A stretch of 64,000 nucleotides of DNA from CAVZYN01 sp963779515. Its GTDB lineage: Bacteria > Pseudomonadota > Alphaproteobacteria > Rhizobiales > Hyphomicrobiaceae. Positions 51,828-60,581 of this stretch are shown piece after piece. The notes beneath the pieces are model-generated. The model was not told where the DNA came from and did not search any database. It saw only the letters and a program-made list of their open reading frames with translations. Position numbers and translations under genes: made by a program. Each line of letters begins with the position of its first letter. Within the stretch, counting starts at the first letter, position 1. The stretch lies in assembly GCA_963779515.1 (NCBI GenBank), contig CAVZYN010000002.1, forward strand, positions 620,001 through 684,000, read 5' to 3'.

Positions 51828-53378
51828 ATGCACATGCTTCGAAAATGCATACCAGCCGGTGCCGCGCTGGCGGCAATGGCGGCCGTCCAACTGACCGCGG
51901 GCCCTGTCGTGGCGCAGAAGAAGGGCGGAGACGTCGTCATGGCGCAACAGGCGCAGCCGCCGACCATCGACGGCATGACCACATCGGCCCAGGCGACTCG
52001 CAACATCTCATTGCACATCTGGGAAACGCTGGTCGCCCGCGACGAGAACGCCAACGTCGTCGGCGATCTCGCAACGGCCTGGAAGATCTCCGACGACGGT
52101 CTCACCTATACGTTCACGCTGCGCGACGCCCGCTTCCACAACGGCAAGATGATGACCTCGGCCGACGCCAAGGCCTCGCTGGAGCGCTACACCAAGGTCG
52201 GGGCGAGCCCGTTCATGAAAGCAGTCAAGGAGATGGGCACGCCCGATCCGAAGACGCTGACCATCACGCTGAGCAACCCGGTTCCGGGATTCCTGGAACA
52301 GTTGTCGAGCCCGCGCGCACCGGCCTGCATCATCCCGGCCGAAGAAGCCGGCAAGGAAGCCGGCAAGATCGACAACATCGGCACCGGTCCATTCCAGTTC
52401 GTCGACTTCAAGCCTGACAGCCACGTCAAGCTGAAGCGCTTCGACGGCTACATCCAGAACACCACTGGGTCCGCTCGTGACGGCTTCGGCGGCAAGAAGA
52501 CCGCATGGATCGAAACCATCACCATCAAGTTCGTGCCGGAAGGCGGCGCGCGCACGGCCGGCCTGCAGTCCGGCGAATTCCACGTTCTCGAGCAGATGCC
52601 GACGCCGACGGCCAAGCGTCTCGCCAACGATAAGAGCGTCATAATGCACGAGATGATGCCCTGGGCGTTCCAGACCTTCATCTTCAATGCCTCTTCGGCT
52701 CCGGGCAACAACGCCAAGTTCCGCCAGGCCGTGCAGGCCGCCATCGACCCCGAAGAGGTCATGGCCATCTCGACAGACGGCTCCTACCGGCTGACCCATG
52801 GCTGGCAGCATCCAGGAACCGCCTATTTCCAGGGCGACCTCGGCAAGGAAACCTACAACCAGAAGAACCTCGACAAGGCCAAGAAGCTGCTTGCCGACAG
52901 CGGCTACAAGGGCGAGGAACTGCTGATCCTAACCGACTCGAGCTTCAAGAACCACAACGACACCGCCGTGACCATCGGCGAGCAGCTCAAGAAGGTCGGC
53001 ATCAAGGTGAACGTGAAGGTCGTGGACTGGCCGACCGCGCTCGCGACCTCCGGCAAGAAGGAAGGCTGGGGCGCTTGGACCCTCATGATGGGCATCGAGC
53101 CCTATGAAGGACCTTACAACGTCGCGAGCTTCTTCACGGGCCCGAATGCGCGCCAGCAGGCCCAGGACCCGGTGATGGACGCGGCCAACACCAAGTTGAC
53201 CACGGCGCTCAAGCTCGAGGATCGCAAGGCCGCCTTTGCCGACTGGCAGAAGCAAATGCTGCAGGAGGCCTATGCCGTCAAAGTCGGCGACGTCGGCATC
53301 TTCCAGGCGACCACGTCGAAGCTCAAGAACTACAAACCCTATCGCATCCCGCGCCTGTGGGATGTTTGGCTAGAGTAA
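51828..53378 (+). CDS. Peptide-type ABC transporter substrate-binding protein (DppA/OppA family 5)
   Basis: A 516-residue periplasmic receptor with a signal peptide (MHMLRKCIPAGAALAAMAAV, cleavage near VVAQK). The family-5 pattern is clear: ISLHIWETLVARDENANVVG, LATAWKISDDGLTYTFTLRD, NGKMMTSADAKASLERY, then GTGPFQFVDFKPDSHVKLKR and AVQAAIDPEEVM. These proteins bind peptides, nickel, opines or oligosaccharides. It is followed by a palindromic repeat and the four other subunit genes. The peptidase and deacylase nearby point to a peptide-like or N-acyl compound. Confidence 0.92.
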   Translation: MHMLRKCIPAGAALAAMAAVQLTAGPVVAQKKGGDVVMAQQAQPPTIDGMTTSAQATRNISLHIWETLVARDENANVVGDLATAWKISDDGLTYTFTLRDARFHNGKMMTSADAKASLERYTKVGASPFMKAVKEMGTPDPKTLTITLSNPVPGFLEQLSSPRAPACIIPAEEAGKEAGKIDNIGTGPFQFVDFKPDSHVKLKRFDGYIQNTTGSARDGFGGKKTAWIETITIKFVPEGGARTAGLQSGEFHVLEQMPTPTAKRLANDKSVIMHEMMPWAFQTFIFNASSAPGNNAKFRQAVQAAIDPEEVMAISTDGSYRLTHGWQHPGTAYFQGDLGKETYNQKNLDKAKKLLADSGYKGEELLILTDSSFKNHNDTAVTIGEQLKKVGIKVNVKVVDWPTALATSGKKEGWGAWTLMMGIEPYEGPYNVASFFTGPNARQQAQDPVMDAANTKLTTALKLEDRKAAFADWQKQMLQEAYAVKVGDVGIFQATTSKLKNYKPYRIPRLWDVWLE

Positions 53379-53404
53379 CAGGCTCCGGCAGGTATGCGTC
53401 TCGG

Positions 53405-53509
53405 CTAGAGCATTTTCCGATGAAGTGGACTCTGGTTCGTCGCAGAAAATGCGACAAACAAATGAATCTGGAGCGCGTTCCGATTCCGTGGAATCGGAAT
53501 GCGCTCTAG
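53405..53509. repeat. Rhizobiales-type palindromic intergenic repeat element (about 105 bp)
   Basis: It is bounded by inverted termini CTAGAGC and GCTCTAG. The right part forms an almost perfect hairpin, GAGCGCGTTCCGATTCC (53471-53487) with GGAATCGGAATGCGCTC (53490-53506). The left part, GCATTTTCCGATGAAGTGG to TCGTCGCAGAAAATGC, is a second weaker fold. The sequence type resembles a mobile intergenic repeat common in Rhizobiales genomes. It lies between dppA and dppB and could modulate downstream expression. Confidence 0.7.
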
Positions 53510-53542
53510 ACGGTATCCACTGTATCCGATGGGAGGCGAGAC

Positions 53543-54487
53543 GTGTGGCGTTTCCTGCTCAATCGCCTGCTCAGCGCGCTGCTCGTCCTGCTCGTGGTCA
53601 GTCTCGTGACGTTCGGCCTGATCTGGCTGGTGCCGGGTGACGTCGCCTCCCAGATGGCCGATCCCGGCGCCTCGGCGGAAGAGCTCGCGCGCATCCGCCG
53701 CCGCTTCAATCTGGACCAGCCCTGGCACGCGCAACTCTTCACCTGGTACGGCAATCTGCTGCGCGGCGACCTCGGTCAGTCCTTCCTGCTCAACCGCTCC
53801 GTCACCCAGGCGATCATCGAGCGTCTGCCTGTCACGCTTTCTCTCACGCTGCTCGCGCTCACGATCGCCCTGGTGCTGGGAGTGACGGCCGGGGTGTTCG
53901 CCGCCGTCCACCACGGCACTTGGGTCGACCAGTCGGTCATGGCCTTGGCGCTCGCCGGCCTGTCCATGCCAGACTTCTGGCTCGGCCTCGTCGGAATCTA
54001 CGTGTTCGCGGTCGCACTCGGCTGGCTGCCGTCGGGCGGCTTCGTCCCGATCACGCAGGATCTGTTCGGCTGGGCGCGCTCGATGGCGTTGCCGGCGCTG
54101 ACGCTCGGCCTGACGCAGATGGGCCAGATCGCACGCATCACGCGGTCGAGCATGCTCGAGGTTCTGAGCCAGGATTATGTGCGCACCGCCCGAGCCAAGG
54201 GCGTTCCTGCGTTCAAGGTGATCGGCAAGCATGCGCTCGCCAACGCGCTCATTCCCGTCATCACCGTCACCGGCGTGATCGTCGGCGTGCTCCTCGGCGG
54301 CGCCATTGTCGTCGAGCAGGTGTTTTCGCTGCCGGGCGTCGGTCGACTGATCATCGGCGCGGTCCTGCGGCGCGACTACCCGGTCATCCAGGGCGGCCTG
54401 CTGCTGCTCGCGACCATCTATGTGTTCGTCAACATCGCCGTCGATCTGCTCTACGCCTACGTCGATCCGCGGGTTCGCTATGGTTGA
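53543..54487 (+). CDS. Peptide-type ABC transporter permease (DppB)
   Basis: A 314-residue permease with six spans. MWRFLLNRLLSALLVLLVVS begins as in DppB/OppB, and the EAA-type loop reads YVRTARAKGVPAFKVIGKHA. It starts with GTG 53543 after GGGAGGCGAGAC. Its end overlaps dppC by eight bases, so the two are translationally coupled. Confidence 0.92.
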   Translation: MWRFLLNRLLSALLVLLVVSLVTFGLIWLVPGDVASQMADPGASAEELARIRRRFNLDQPWHAQLFTWYGNLLRGDLGQSFLLNRSVTQAIIERLPVTLSLTLLALTIALVLGVTAGVFAAVHHGTWVDQSVMALALAGLSMPDFWLGLVGIYVFAVALGWLPSGGFVPITQDLFGWARSMALPALTLGLTQMGQIARITRSSMLEVLSQDYVRTARAKGVPAFKVIGKHALANALIPVITVTGVIVGVLLGGAIVVEQVFSLPGVGRLIIGAVLRRDYPVIQGGLLLLATIYVFVNIAVDLLYAYVDPRVRYG

Positions 54488-55376
54488 TGATCCCGCGGTA
54501 CCGGCCGGATCGCTCGACATGGGCCTGCCGGCGCCGACCCGCCGCGAAACGCTCCATCGTAGTCTCGCCAACCGTTCGTTCGCGATCGGGGGCACATTGT
54601 TCCTGCTGGTCGTCGCCATCGCCCTGCTCGCCGACCTGCTGGCACCATTCGATCCGCTGAAGAGCAACTTCCGCTATCGCCTCGGCGCGCCGAACGCCAT
54701 CCACTGGTTCGGTACCGACAACTTCGGCCGCGACGTACTGAGCCGCGTGCTGCACGGGAGCCGCGTGTCGCTGCTCATCGGCCTGCTGGTCGTCACGCTG
54801 ACCGGCGTGTTCGGCACACTCATCGGCGCCGTCTCCGGCTACGTGCGCTCGCTCGACAATATGATCATGCGCATCATGGACGGCTTCATGGCCTTCCCGC
54901 CGATCCTGCTCGCTATCGCCATCGGCGCCGTGCTCGGCCCCTCCCTGATGAATGCCGTTATCGCCTTGACAGTCGCCTACACGCCGCGCACCGCGCGCAT
55001 CGTACGCGCCTCCGTACTAGTCGTGCGCGAGGCGGAATATGTCGAAGCCGCGCGCGCGCTCGGTGCCGGACACCTGCGCATTCTTTTCCGCCACATCCTC
55101 GCCAACAGCCTGGCGCCGCTGCTCGTGCAGTTGACCTTCATCTTTGCCCTGTCGATCCTGGCGGAAGCGGTGTTGAGCTTCATCGGCGTCGGCCCGCCGC
55201 CTCCGACCCCGACCTTCGGCAATATCATCGCCGACGGGCGCAACTACATCGCCGAAGCGCCCTGGATCACCGTGTGGCCGGGTCTCGCTATCATGATGAC
55301 CGTGCTCGGTCTGAACCTGCTCGGCGACGGCCTGCGCGACCTCCTCGATCCGCGTCTCGAGCGGAGGGAGCGCTGA
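54480..55376 (+). CDS. Peptide-type ABC transporter permease (DppC)
   Basis: A 298-residue permease. FGTDNFGRDVLSRVLHGSRV is the hallmark of DppC/OppC, and the EAA loop is YVEAARALGAGHLRILFRHI. The C-terminus NLLGDGLRDLLDPRLERRER is standard. ATG 54480 overlaps the dppB end, and its stop overlaps the dppD start (TGATG). Confidence 0.93.
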   Translation: MVDDPAVPAGSLDMGLPAPTRRETLHRSLANRSFAIGGTLFLLVVAIALLADLLAPFDPLKSNFRYRLGAPNAIHWFGTDNFGRDVLSRVLHGSRVSLLIGLLVVTLTGVFGTLIGAVSGYVRSLDNMIMRIMDGFMAFPPILLAIAIGAVLGPSLMNAVIALTVAYTPRTARIVRASVLVVREAEYVEAARALGAGHLRILFRHILANSLAPLLVQLTFIFALSILAEAVLSFIGVGPPPPTPTFGNIIADGRNYIAEAPWITVWPGLAIMMTVLGLNLLGDGLRDLLDPRLERRER

Positions 55377-56365
55377 TGGCCCCGCTACTGTCCGTCAGCG
55401 GCCTAACCGTCACTTTCCCGATACGCGGCCGCGACGTCGCTGTCGTCGACCGCATCGACTTCGATGTCGCCGCCGGCGACGTACTTGGCATCGTCGGCGA
55501 GAGTGGCAGCGGCAAGTCGATCACCGCGCTCTCCATTCTGCGCCTCGTGGCTAAACCCGGCCGCATCGCTGCTGGCAGCCTGCGCTTCGACGGCGAGGAC
55601 CTGCTGGCGAAATCCGAAGCCGACATGCACAAGCTGCGCGGCTCGGCCATTTCCATGATCTTCCAGGAGCCGATGTCGTCGCTCAACCCAGTGTTCACCA
55701 TCGGCAACCAGATCATGGAGCCACTGCGCCAGCATCGCGGCCTCGACAGGCGCGCCGCGCGCAAGGAAGCGATCGATCTGCTGCAACTCGTCGAAATCCC
55801 GCACGCCACGCGTCGCATCGACGAGTATCCGCACCAATTGTCCGGCGGCATGCGCCAGCGCGCCATGATCGCGATCGCGCTCGCCTGCCGACCGAAACTG
55901 CTGATCGCGGACGAGCCGACCACGGCGCTCGACGTCACCATCCAGGCGCAGATCCTCGACCTGCTGCGCACGCTCCAGCGCGACCTTGGAATGGCCGTGA
56001 TCCTGATCACCCATGACCTCGGCGTCGTCGCGGAGTTCGCGCGCCGGGCCGCCGTCATGTATGCGGGCCGCATTGTCGAAGCCGGACCGGTCGGGGCGCT
56101 GTTCAAGGCGCCGCGCCATCCCTACACGCAAGGTCTGCTCGCCTCGATCCCGCCGATGACCGGATCCCGCATGGCGCTGAGCGGCATCCCCGGCACCGTG
56201 CCGCAACCTGCCGCCATGCCCGCCGGCTGCCGCTTCGCGCCCCGCTGCAGCCTTGCCATGTCGGCTTGCCGGGAAGCCGCGCCACCTCTGCACGACCTCG
56301 GCGCCGGACACGCCGTCGCCTGTGTCCTGCACGCGCCGGCGACGGTCGAGGGAGGCAGCCCATGA
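55376..56365 (+). CDS. Peptide-type ABC transporter ATP-binding protein (DppD)
   Basis: A 329-residue ATPase. Walker A GIVGESGSGKS (about 37-47), Q-loop MIFQEPMSSLNPVFT, signature LSGGMRQRAMIAIALA and Walker B LLIADEPTTALDV are intact. The C-terminal oligopeptide domain has the cysteines of GCRFAPRCSLAMSACREA that hold an iron-sulfur cluster in some homologues. ATG 55376 overlaps the dppC stop. The stop overlaps the next ATPase start by ATGA. Confidence 0.93.
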   Translation: MAPLLSVSGLTVTFPIRGRDVAVVDRIDFDVAAGDVLGIVGESGSGKSITALSILRLVAKPGRIAAGSLRFDGEDLLAKSEADMHKLRGSAISMIFQEPMSSLNPVFTIGNQIMEPLRQHRGLDRRAARKEAIDLLQLVEIPHATRRIDEYPHQLSGGMRQRAMIAIALACRPKLLIADEPTTALDVTIQAQILDLLRTLQRDLGMAVILITHDLGVVAEFARRAAVMYAGRIVEAGPVGALFKAPRHPYTQGLLASIPPMTGSRMALSGIPGTVPQPAAMPAGCRFAPRCSLAMSACREAAPPLHDLGAGHAVACVLHAPATVEGGSP

Positions 56366-57400
56366 CCGCGCGGTTCGAGACGCTAGATTCCGAGACGCCA
56401 GAATCCGTGACGCCGCTGATCGAGGCCCGCAGCCTGACCAAGCATTTCACCTCGCGCCGCCGCTTTGGCAAAGCCTCGAACGTGCGTGCCGTCGAGAACG
56501 TGTCACTGACTATCCAGCGCGGCGAAACCTTTGCGCTGGTCGGCGAGTTCGGGTTGCGGCAAGTCCACCATGGGACGTCTGCTGCTTCGCCTGATCGAGC
56601 CGACCGCCGGCGAAATCCACTACGAGGGATCCGATCTCGCGCAACTGTCGCAGGATGCGCTGCGCCGGCGTAGACGCGATATGCAGATCATCTTCCAGGA
56701 TCCGTTCGGCTCGCTCAATCCGCGCATGACGGTCGGCGAGATCATCGCCGAACCGCTCGTCATCCACGGCGCCGGCGACAAGGCCGCGCGCGACCGGCGC
56801 GTTCAGGATCTGCTGCGCCTGGTCGGTCTGGCGCCCGAGCATGCGCGCCGCTATCCGCACGAATTCTCCGGCGGCCAGCGCCAGCGGATCGGCATCGCGC
56901 GGGCTCTGGCGCTCGAACCGAAGTTCATCGTCTGCGACGAACCCGTCTCCGCCCTCGACGTCTCGATTCAGGCACAGGTCATCAACCTCATGCAGGATCT
57001 GCAGAAGCGGCTCGGTCTGACCTACCTGTTCATTTCGCACAACCTAGCTGTCGTCCGGCAGATCGCCGACCGCGTTGCGGTAATGTATCTCGGCCGCATC
57101 GTCGAAGAAGCACGCACCGACGATCTCTTCGCAGCCCCACGTCACCCCTACACCAAAGCGCTGCTGTCCGCCGTCCCGGTCGCCGACCCCGACCGGCCGC
57201 GCAATCGCATCCTGCTGATCGGCGACGTGCCGAGCCCATTTGATCCGCCGGCTGGCTGCCGCTTCCACACGCGATGCCCGCTCGCCGAGGCGCGCTGCAA
57301 AATCCTCGAACCGGCCACGACCGAAATCGGCCCCGCCCACATGGTCGCCTGCCACGCGGTGACGGCACCGACCCCGGCCGGCTCGACCGGCCCGTCCTGA
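56362..57400 (+). pseudogene. Peptide-type ABC transporter ATP-binding protein (DppF), frameshifted in Walker A
   Basis: The frame from ATG 56362 reads PLIEARSLTKHFTSRRRFGK and ETFALVGE, then one extra T (56548-56549) breaks the Walker A motif. Removing it gives GESGCGKSTMGRLLLRLIEP, and the rest (FQDPFGSLNPRMT, FSGGQRQRIGIARALALEPK, FIVCDEPVSALDV, GCRFHTRCPLAEARC) is intact to 57400. The restored length is about 345 residues. If real, the mutation removes one of two ATPases and disables the transporter. If not, it is a sequencing error. Confidence 0.85.
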
Positions 57401-57601
57401 CGCTTTTCGGCCGCAGATGCGGATCTTGTGAGCTCGACCTCGACTCGACCGATGATGGCGCCGAGGTAGACGTTGCTGAACGGGAACTTGCCTGATGATA
57501 GCCGCTCCCGCAGTCATTGTTGACAATCTACATTCTGCGCGTTCCATTGCGTGCAAGTTGGAAAGCACTGGCACCCTTGTGCCGCTCGGAAGGAGACCGT
57601 C

Positions 57602-58441
57602 ATGCACATCCATCGCCGTACGTTCGTGCAAGTGCTGGCAGTCGCGTCGCTCGTCGCCAGTAGGGCTCGGCTCGCAGTGGCACAGACGGCAGGCACCCTC
57701 GATGACGTGAAGAAGCGCGGTTCCCTCCGCGTCGGCGTTACTCAGGCGCCACCATGGTATTCGAAGAATCCCGCGACCGGCGAATGGTCGTCCGGTGTCG
57801 GTGTGTCACTCGGCAAGGCGATGGCTCAGTCGCTCGGCGTGAAGTTCGAACCTGTCGAAGTCACATGGGGGACGGCGATCGCAGCACTGCAGGGTAATAA
57901 AATAGACATCATGTACGTGCTCGATGCGACGCCAGAACGCGCGCAGGCCGTCGATTTTCCAAAGTCGCCGTTGCTGTTCTACTCGCTCGCCCTCCTCGCG
58001 CGCGACGATCTCGCGGTGAAGGATTGGAAGGACCTGGACAAGCCGGAGATCAAGATCTCCGTTCCCCAGGCGACCAGCATGGACAAGTTCCTGACCGAAA
58101 ACGTCTCCAAGGCGCAGATCCAGAGGTTCCCGGGCAATCCCGAAGCGATCGCGGCATTCCAAGCCGGTCGCGTCGACGCCGTGTGTCTGTTCCATCCACC
58201 GCTCATCGCGGCACGCCAAAGACTCGGGAGCGGCAAGATCGTCGTGCCGCAGCCTGTGCAATCGAACGCGTCGAGTGCGGCGGTCCGCAAGGGCGATACT
58301 GCGTTCGTCGAATGGGTCGATCAGCAGATCGCTGAGTACTACAAGTCCCGCAAGACGCAAGCCTGGTACGAGGAGTTCTTGAAAGACTTCGGTCTCGATC
58401 CGAAATCGGCACCGCCGATCATCAAGGAAATGCTCGGCTGA
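57602..58441 (+). CDS. Amino-acid ABC transporter substrate-binding protein (family 3)
   Basis: A 279-residue periplasmic receptor with a signal peptide (MHIHRRTFVQVLAVASLVAS, cleavage near AVAQT; the RR pair may be Tat-like). LDDVKKRGSLRVGVTQAPPW, GVGVSLGKAMAQSLGVKFEP, LQGNKIDIMYVLDATPERAQ and VPQATSMDKF follow the family-3 pattern for polar amino acids and related compounds. AGGAG precedes ATG 57602. A TTGACA at 57520-57525 in the 200-base upstream gap may be a -35 box. Head of a complete transporter operon. Confidence 0.9.
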   Translation: MHIHRRTFVQVLAVASLVASRARLAVAQTAGTLDDVKKRGSLRVGVTQAPPWYSKNPATGEWSSGVGVSLGKAMAQSLGVKFEPVEVTWGTAIAALQGNKIDIMYVLDATPERAQAVDFPKSPLLFYSLALLARDDLAVKDWKDLDKPEIKISVPQATSMDKFLTENVSKAQIQRFPGNPEAIAAFQAGRVDAVCLFHPPLIAARQRLGSGKIVVPQPVQSNASSAAVRKGDTAFVEWVDQQIAEYYKSRKTQAWYEEFLKDFGLDPKSAPPIIKEMLG

Positions 58442-58451
58442 GGCCGGCACC

Positions 58452-59129
58452 ATGTACCAGTGGGACTTCTGGCCCGTCCTGGCCAACTCCGAGATGCTCC
58501 TGGCGGGTTTCGGCCGGACATTGGCCATCACGTCCGTGGCGTTGGCCGGCGGCGTTCCGTTCGGTCTCGCGCTGGCGCTCGCCCGGCTTTCTGGCCGGTC
58601 CTGGTTGGCGCGTCCGGCCGCCGTCATAATCGAGGTGTTTCGGACGACGCCGCCTCTGGTGCAGCTCTTCTGGTTCTATTTCGGGCTCCCGATCGTGCTT
58701 CGAGTTGAGATGACGCCGTTCCTCGCGGCGTCGCTCACATTTGTCGTTCAATCTGGCGCGTTCTTCGCAGAAATTTTCCGCGCCGGAATTGTCTCTGTCG
58801 AGAAAGGACAGTGGGAAGCTGCACGTGCCATCGGGATGGACCAGCGGCAGTGCCTGCTGCGGATTGTCCTGCCGCAAGCGGTCAAGCGGATGTTCCCCGC
58901 CTTGATGGAGCGATCGATCGAACTCCTGAAGACGACCACGCTGGTTGCTACCGTCTCGCTCGCCGACCTGCTGTTCCAGGCGAATGAGCTTGCGCAGAAG
59001 ACGTTCCGGCCGCTCGAAGTCTTCACGATTGCAGCTCTGATCTATTTCCTGTTCATCACGGCCGTCAGCGTTGCCGGCCATCTGGTCGAGCGGCGGCTCG
59101 CGCGCAGTGGCGAATTGGCGGTCCGGTAA
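58452..59129 (+). CDS. Amino-acid ABC transporter permease
   Basis: A 225-residue permease of the HisMQ/GlnP type: YQWDFWPVLANSEMLLAGFG at the start, EVFRTTPPLVQLFWFYFGLP and the EAA-like GQWEAARAIGMDQRQCLLRI. It lies 10 bases after the binding-protein gene, and its stop overlaps the next permease start (TAATG). Confidence 0.92.
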   Translation: MYQWDFWPVLANSEMLLAGFGRTLAITSVALAGGVPFGLALALARLSGRSWLARPAAVIIEVFRTTPPLVQLFWFYFGLPIVLRVEMTPFLAASLTFVVQSGAFFAEIFRAGIVSVEKGQWEAARAIGMDQRQCLLRIVLPQAVKRMFPALMERSIELLKTTTLVATVSLADLLFQANELAQKTFRPLEVFTIAALIYFLFITAVSVAGHLVERRLARSGELAVR

Positions 59130-59794
59130 TGTCCTACCGCTGGAACTTCGCGAGTGTTTTCGAAAACTGGCAGGCCCTCGCGGTCGGCCTTGTCGGGACA
59201 ATCAAACTGTTTGTCGTTTGTCTCCTCTGCGGCATGGCCCTCGGCCTCTTCGTCGCTCTCGGACGGCGAGCGCGCACGAAGCCGTTGCGCTGGACTGCGA
59301 CTGCGTTCGTGGAAGTCTTCCGCAACACGCCGGTGCTCGTGCAGATCCTATGGTTCTACTTCGCACTGCCGATCCTCTTGCCGGTCGAGATTGGCCCGTT
59401 CACGGCCGCGGCGCTCGGCATCTCCCTCAATTCGGCCGCCTACTCGGCCGAAATTTATCGCGGCGGCATCCAGTCGATCGAGCCGGGTCAATGGGAAGCG
59501 GCGCGTGCGATCGGTATGTCCGGCGCGCAGACACTGCGGCGCATTGTTCTGCCGCAGGCCGTGCGGCGTATCCTCCCAGCCCTCACCAACCGCGGGATCG
59601 AGATCTGCAAGATGACGACGCTCGCGTCCGTCGTCGCCTATCCGGAGCTGGTGCAGCAAGGCAAGCTAGTCGCATCCTTGAACTTCAATCCGCTCGAAAC
59701 TTACACGATCATCGGCCTGCTCTTCTTTTCGCTGCTCTATCCGCTCGTGAGAGCGACGTACGCCGTCGAGCGGCGCTTGGCGCGGAGTGATTGA
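59129..59794 (+). CDS. Amino-acid ABC transporter permease
   Basis: A 221-residue paralogue of the preceding permease (YRWNFASVFENWQALAVGLV; FVEVFRNTPVLVQILWFYFA; QWEAARAIGMSGAQTLRRIV). The two permeases probably form a heterodimer with two copies of the ATPase. Its ATG overlaps the upstream stop by one base. Confidence 0.92.
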   Translation: MSYRWNFASVFENWQALAVGLVGTIKLFVVCLLCGMALGLFVALGRRARTKPLRWTATAFVEVFRNTPVLVQILWFYFALPILLPVEIGPFTAAALGISLNSAAYSAEIYRGGIQSIEPGQWEAARAIGMSGAQTLRRIVLPQAVRRILPALTNRGIEICKMTTLASVVAYPELVQQGKLVASLNFNPLETYTIIGLLFFSLLYPLVRATYAVERRLARSD

Positions 59795-59796
59795 GC

Positions 59797-60571
59797 ATGT
59801 CCACGCCGATTGTCCGCATTCGCAATCTCAGGAAGTCGTTCGGCGCGATCCGCGTGCTGGACGGAATCGATCTCGACGTGGGCCCCGGCGACCGCATCGC
59901 AATTCTCGGCGCGTCGGGCTCTGGCAAGAGCACGCTCCTGCGCTGTATCAACGCGCTCGAACGGGCGGACTCCGGCGGTATCGAAGTTGGCGGCCTCGCC
60001 TTCGGCTTCGGCGCCGGAGACACGCAACTGGCAGTGAAGGAAGCCGACTTCGCTCAATTGCGCCAGCGCGTTGGTATGGTGTTCCAACAGTTCAACTTGT
60101 TTCCACACATGACGGCTGTGGGCAATGTCATGGAAGGTCTTGTCACGGTCAAGCGGATGGCCAAAGCGGCAGCACGAGAGCGCGCGATCGCCGAACTTGA
60201 TCGGGTCGGCCTTGTCACCAAGGCTGACACGTATCCTGCTCATCTGTCGGGCGGTCAAAAACAACGCGTCGCGATCGCACGGGCGCTCGCGATGGATCCG
60301 GCTGTCATGCTTTTCGACGAGCCGACGTCAGCGCTCGACCCCGCGCTCGTCGGCGAAGTGCTAGGCGTTATCGAAGCATTGGCGCGCGAGGGGCGTACGA
60401 TGCTGCTTGTCACCCACGAGATCGGCTTTGCCTACCACGTCGCCACGCGCATCGTGTTCCTCGCTGAACGGCGGCATCTACGAGAGCGGTACGCCCAATG
60501 AGGTGCTCAAGTCGCCGAGGCTTCCGCTCACTCAACAATTCGTCGCGGACCATCGCAGGTTTCAGTTCTGA
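59797..60571 (+). pseudogene. Amino-acid ABC transporter ATP-binding protein (GlnQ-like), frameshifted near the C-terminus
   Basis: Walker A GASGSGKSTLLRCINALE, Q-loop VFQQFNLFPHMTAVGNVMEG, signature LSGGQKQRVAIARALAMDP and Walker B VMLFDEPTSALDP are all intact. One extra A at 60467-60468 then shifts the frame, so the present frame stops at 60501 after RRHLRERYAQ. The shifted frame reads GGIYESGTPNEVLKSPRLPL and ends at 60571 as expected for this family. As written, the ATPase loses about 30 C-terminal residues and may still work. Start ATG 59797. Confidence 0.87.
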
Positions 60572-60581
60572 GGCACAGTCC

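Noticed and set aside
57401..57500. Minus-strand peptide reading GKFPFSNVYLGAIIGRVEVE as a possible gene remnant
   Set aside because: Too short, no family recognised and no start signal.
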